Made by a program: the position numbers and the translations under genes. From JBNAGF01 sp049801055 (GTDB taxonomy: Bacteria; Pseudomonadota; Alphaproteobacteria; Rhodobacterales; Rhodobacteraceae), in NCBI RefSeq assembly GCF_049801055.1, contig NZ_JBNAGF010000004.1, positions 248,001 through 312,000 of the forward strand: a stretch of 64,000 nucleotides of DNA, written 5' to 3'. Every line of letters begins with the position of its first letter. The stretch's first letter is position 1. Positions 62,534 to 64,000 of this stretch are shown here, piece by piece. Under the pieces are notes generated by a model. It had not been told where the DNA came from. It did not search any database and worked only from the letters and a program-made list of their open reading frames with translations.

Positions 62534-64000
62534 ATGTTTCGTTTCTTTGAAAATCTTGTCGACCCCTTTGTGCCTTACGAAGAAGTTGATCGTCCTCCAA
62601 CCCATCTATGGCCATTTCTGAAGGCCTACTCCCAACCATTCTGGAAGGTTTTTTTCTTTGCAGGGCTGTTGTCCGTCGTCGTTGCCGCCGTAGAGATCGG
62701 CCTCATTTCCTACATGGGCAGGATCGTCGACCTGCTCGACGGTGCGCCACAGACGGTTTGGGCGGAACATGGGTGGGAACTGATCCTTGTGGCCCTGTTC
62801 ATCCTTCTGATCCGACCTGCCCTTCATGTGTTGGACGTGATGTTGCTGAACAATGCGGTGCTTCCGAATTTCGGAACCGTGATCCGCTGGCGGGCGCACA
62901 AGCATGTCTTGCGACAGTCTGTCGGTTGGTTTGAAAACGATTTCGCCGGGCGTATCGCAAACCGGATTATGCAGACCCCGCCCGCCGCCGGAGAGGTCGT
63001 GTTTCAGGTTTTCGATGCCATATCATTTTCACTGGCCTACCTGATTGGCGCGGCGGTTCTGTTGATGGCTGCCGATCCTCGCCTGTTGATCCCGTTGCTG
63101 ATCTGGTTCGCGCTATACATGGCCCTAATCAAATGGACGGTGAAGCGGGTGGGCCCTGCCAGTCAGGCGGCTTCGGATGCGCGTTCGACCGTGACCGGCC
63201 GCGTGGTCGATAGTTATACCAATATCCATTCGGTCAAGATGTTTGCCCATCACGACCTCGAGCTTTCCTATGCAAAGGACGCAATCGAGAACACACGGCG
63301 CACATTCCAAACCGAAATGCGGATCTATACCGTCATGGATGCGGTTTTGGTCACGCTCAACGGACTGCTGATTGTCGGCGTGGTTGGTTGGGCCGTAGTG
63401 CTCTGGATGCAAGGGCAGGCTTCTGTCGGGATCGTTGCTGCGGCGACGGCGCTGACGCTCAGGTTGAATGCCATGACCGGTTGGATCATGTGGGCATTGA
63501 CGACGTTTTTCCGTCAACTCGGAGTAGTGGCTGAGGGGATGGAGACCATTGCCCAGCCCATCGATCTCGTTGATGTGCCGGATGCCAAGCCGCTTGAGTA
63601 CTCGGCTGGGCAAATTGAACTGCGCGGGTTGACCCACCATTATGGTCGAGAGGCCGGCGGTCTGGATCAGATCGACATGTTGATCCGCCCCGGTGAAAGG
63701 ATCGGACTGATCGGCAGATCTGGTGCAGGTAAATCCACTTTGGTCAAATTGCTGCTCCGTTTCTACGATGCCGAAGGCGGCCAGATCCTTATCGACGGGC
63801 AGGATATAGCGCATGTGACCCAAGACAGTTTGCGCGCCCGGATTGGGATGGTGCAGCAGGATAGCTCTCTCCTGCACCGGACCGTTCGTGAAAACATCCT
63901 GTATGGCAGGCCGGATGCGACCGAAGATGAAATGATCGCCGCGGCCAAACAGGCCGAGGCCCACGACTTCATCCTCGATTTGAGGGATCCGCAGGGTCGT
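62534..64000 (+). CDS. ABC transporter, fused permease and ATP-binding protein (partial, C-terminus beyond window)
   Basis: 489 residues are visible from ATG 62534; the gene runs off the window. About six membrane segments fill residues 35-330 (for example VFFFAGLLSVVVAAVEIGLISYMG). The ATPase domain begins near 350, with Walker A LIGRSGAGKSTLVKLLLRF (about 391-409) and the Q-loop IGMVQQDSSLLHRTVRENILYG. It is a type IV (MsbA-like) half-exporter; substrate unknown. It follows cca after 181 bp and has its own leader, which may hold a short peptide frame. Confidence 0.93.
   Translation, partial: MFRFFENLVDPFVPYEEVDRPPTHLWPFLKAYSQPFWKVFFFAGLLSVVVAAVEIGLISYMGRIVDLLDGAPQTVWAEHGWELILVALFILLIRPALHVLDVMLLNNAVLPNFGTVIRWRAHKHVLRQSVGWFENDFAGRIANRIMQTPPAAGEVVFQVFDAISFSLAYLIGAAVLLMAADPRLLIPLLIWFALYMALIKWTVKRVGPASQAASDARSTVTGRVVDSYTNIHSVKMFAHHDLELSYAKDAIENTRRTFQTEMRIYTVMDAVLVTLNGLLIVGVVGWAVVLWMQGQASVGIVAAATALTLRLNAMTGWIMWALTTFFRQLGVVAEGMETIAQPIDLVDVPDAKPLEYSAGQIELRGLTHHYGREAGGLDQIDMLIRPGERIGLIGRSGAGKSTLVKLLLRFYDAEGGQILIDGQDIAHVTQDSLRARIGMVQQDSSLLHRTVRENILYGRPDATEDEMIAAAKQAEAHDFILDLRDPQGR

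Overview
The window looks like the replication-origin region of the main chromosome of a member of the Rhodobacteraceae, probably a marine roseobacter (Ruegeria- or Tritonibacter-like; genus not certain). The evidence is gene content and order: a divergent regB / senC-regA redox locus, tsaE-amgK-murU-addB-addA-trxA, hslVU, the maf-aroE-coaE-dnaQ / secB-fxsA-tim44-mltA-smr block, and hemJ-rho-mnmE-mnmG-rsmG-parA-parB followed by hemW-rdgB-rph / hrcA-grpE / mutS. Codon use and moderately high GC are even throughout. I see no insertion sequence, prophage, CRISPR array, rRNA or tRNA, so this is core chromosome rather than an accessory island.

Layout. 0-8.4 kb: a partial mitofilin-like inner-membrane protein with a Pro-Glu repeat, hemD, tsaD-gpsA-yciI-EVE, several small proteins of unknown function, a DUF899 protein with a likely ArsR-type operator, and ahcY with a structured leader. 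8.4-14.6 kb: an HD hydrolase, a GT61-type glycosyltransferase, regA-senC divergent from regB, and a PAS protein with a perfect CtrA-type box upstream. 14.6-23.5 kb: an overlapping operon tsaE-amgK-murU-addB-addA, then trxA and a strong terminator. 23.7-27.6 kb: a tandem Lin0512 pair, hslV-hslU and a lipoprotein hydrolase. 27.6-33.8 kb: smr, mltA and tim44 leftward, fxsA and secB rightward, dnaQ-coaE-aroE-maf leftward. 33.8-34.2 kb: gene-free, AT-rich DNA with two perfect and two near-perfect DnaA boxes, the probable oriC. 34.2-41.6 kb: hemJ, rho, mnmE, mnmG, rsmG, parA, parB, with two identical 16-bp parS palindromes at the starts of mnmG and rsmG. 41.6-64 kb: heme, nucleotide-sanitation, chaperone and repair genes, maeB, a ribokinase-like kinase, msrA, a sulfotransferase-like protein, argG, ilvA, a divergent Hpt / receiver-PP2C pair, hslO-nudix-cca, and an ABC exporter cut by the window edge.

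How it fits together. DnaA would open the origin at about 34 kb. ParB bound at parS 3.2-5.5 kb away, with ParA, would segregate it. Genes beside the origin (maf operon leftward; hemJ, rho, mnmE and on rightward) are co-directional with outgoing forks. RegB/RegA with SenC gives redox control. HslVU, HrcA, GrpE, Hsp33, TrxA and MsrA form a dispersed stress set.

No obviously new multi-gene system stands out. The best candidates for undescribed biology are small: the ahcY leader RNA, the parS site lying between the ribosome-binding site and start of mnmG, the Lin0512 pair, the Hpt / PP2C pair, the CtrA box in front of the PAS protein, and the operator-controlled DUF899 gene. All product names come from reading protein sequences and motifs; no database search was possible.
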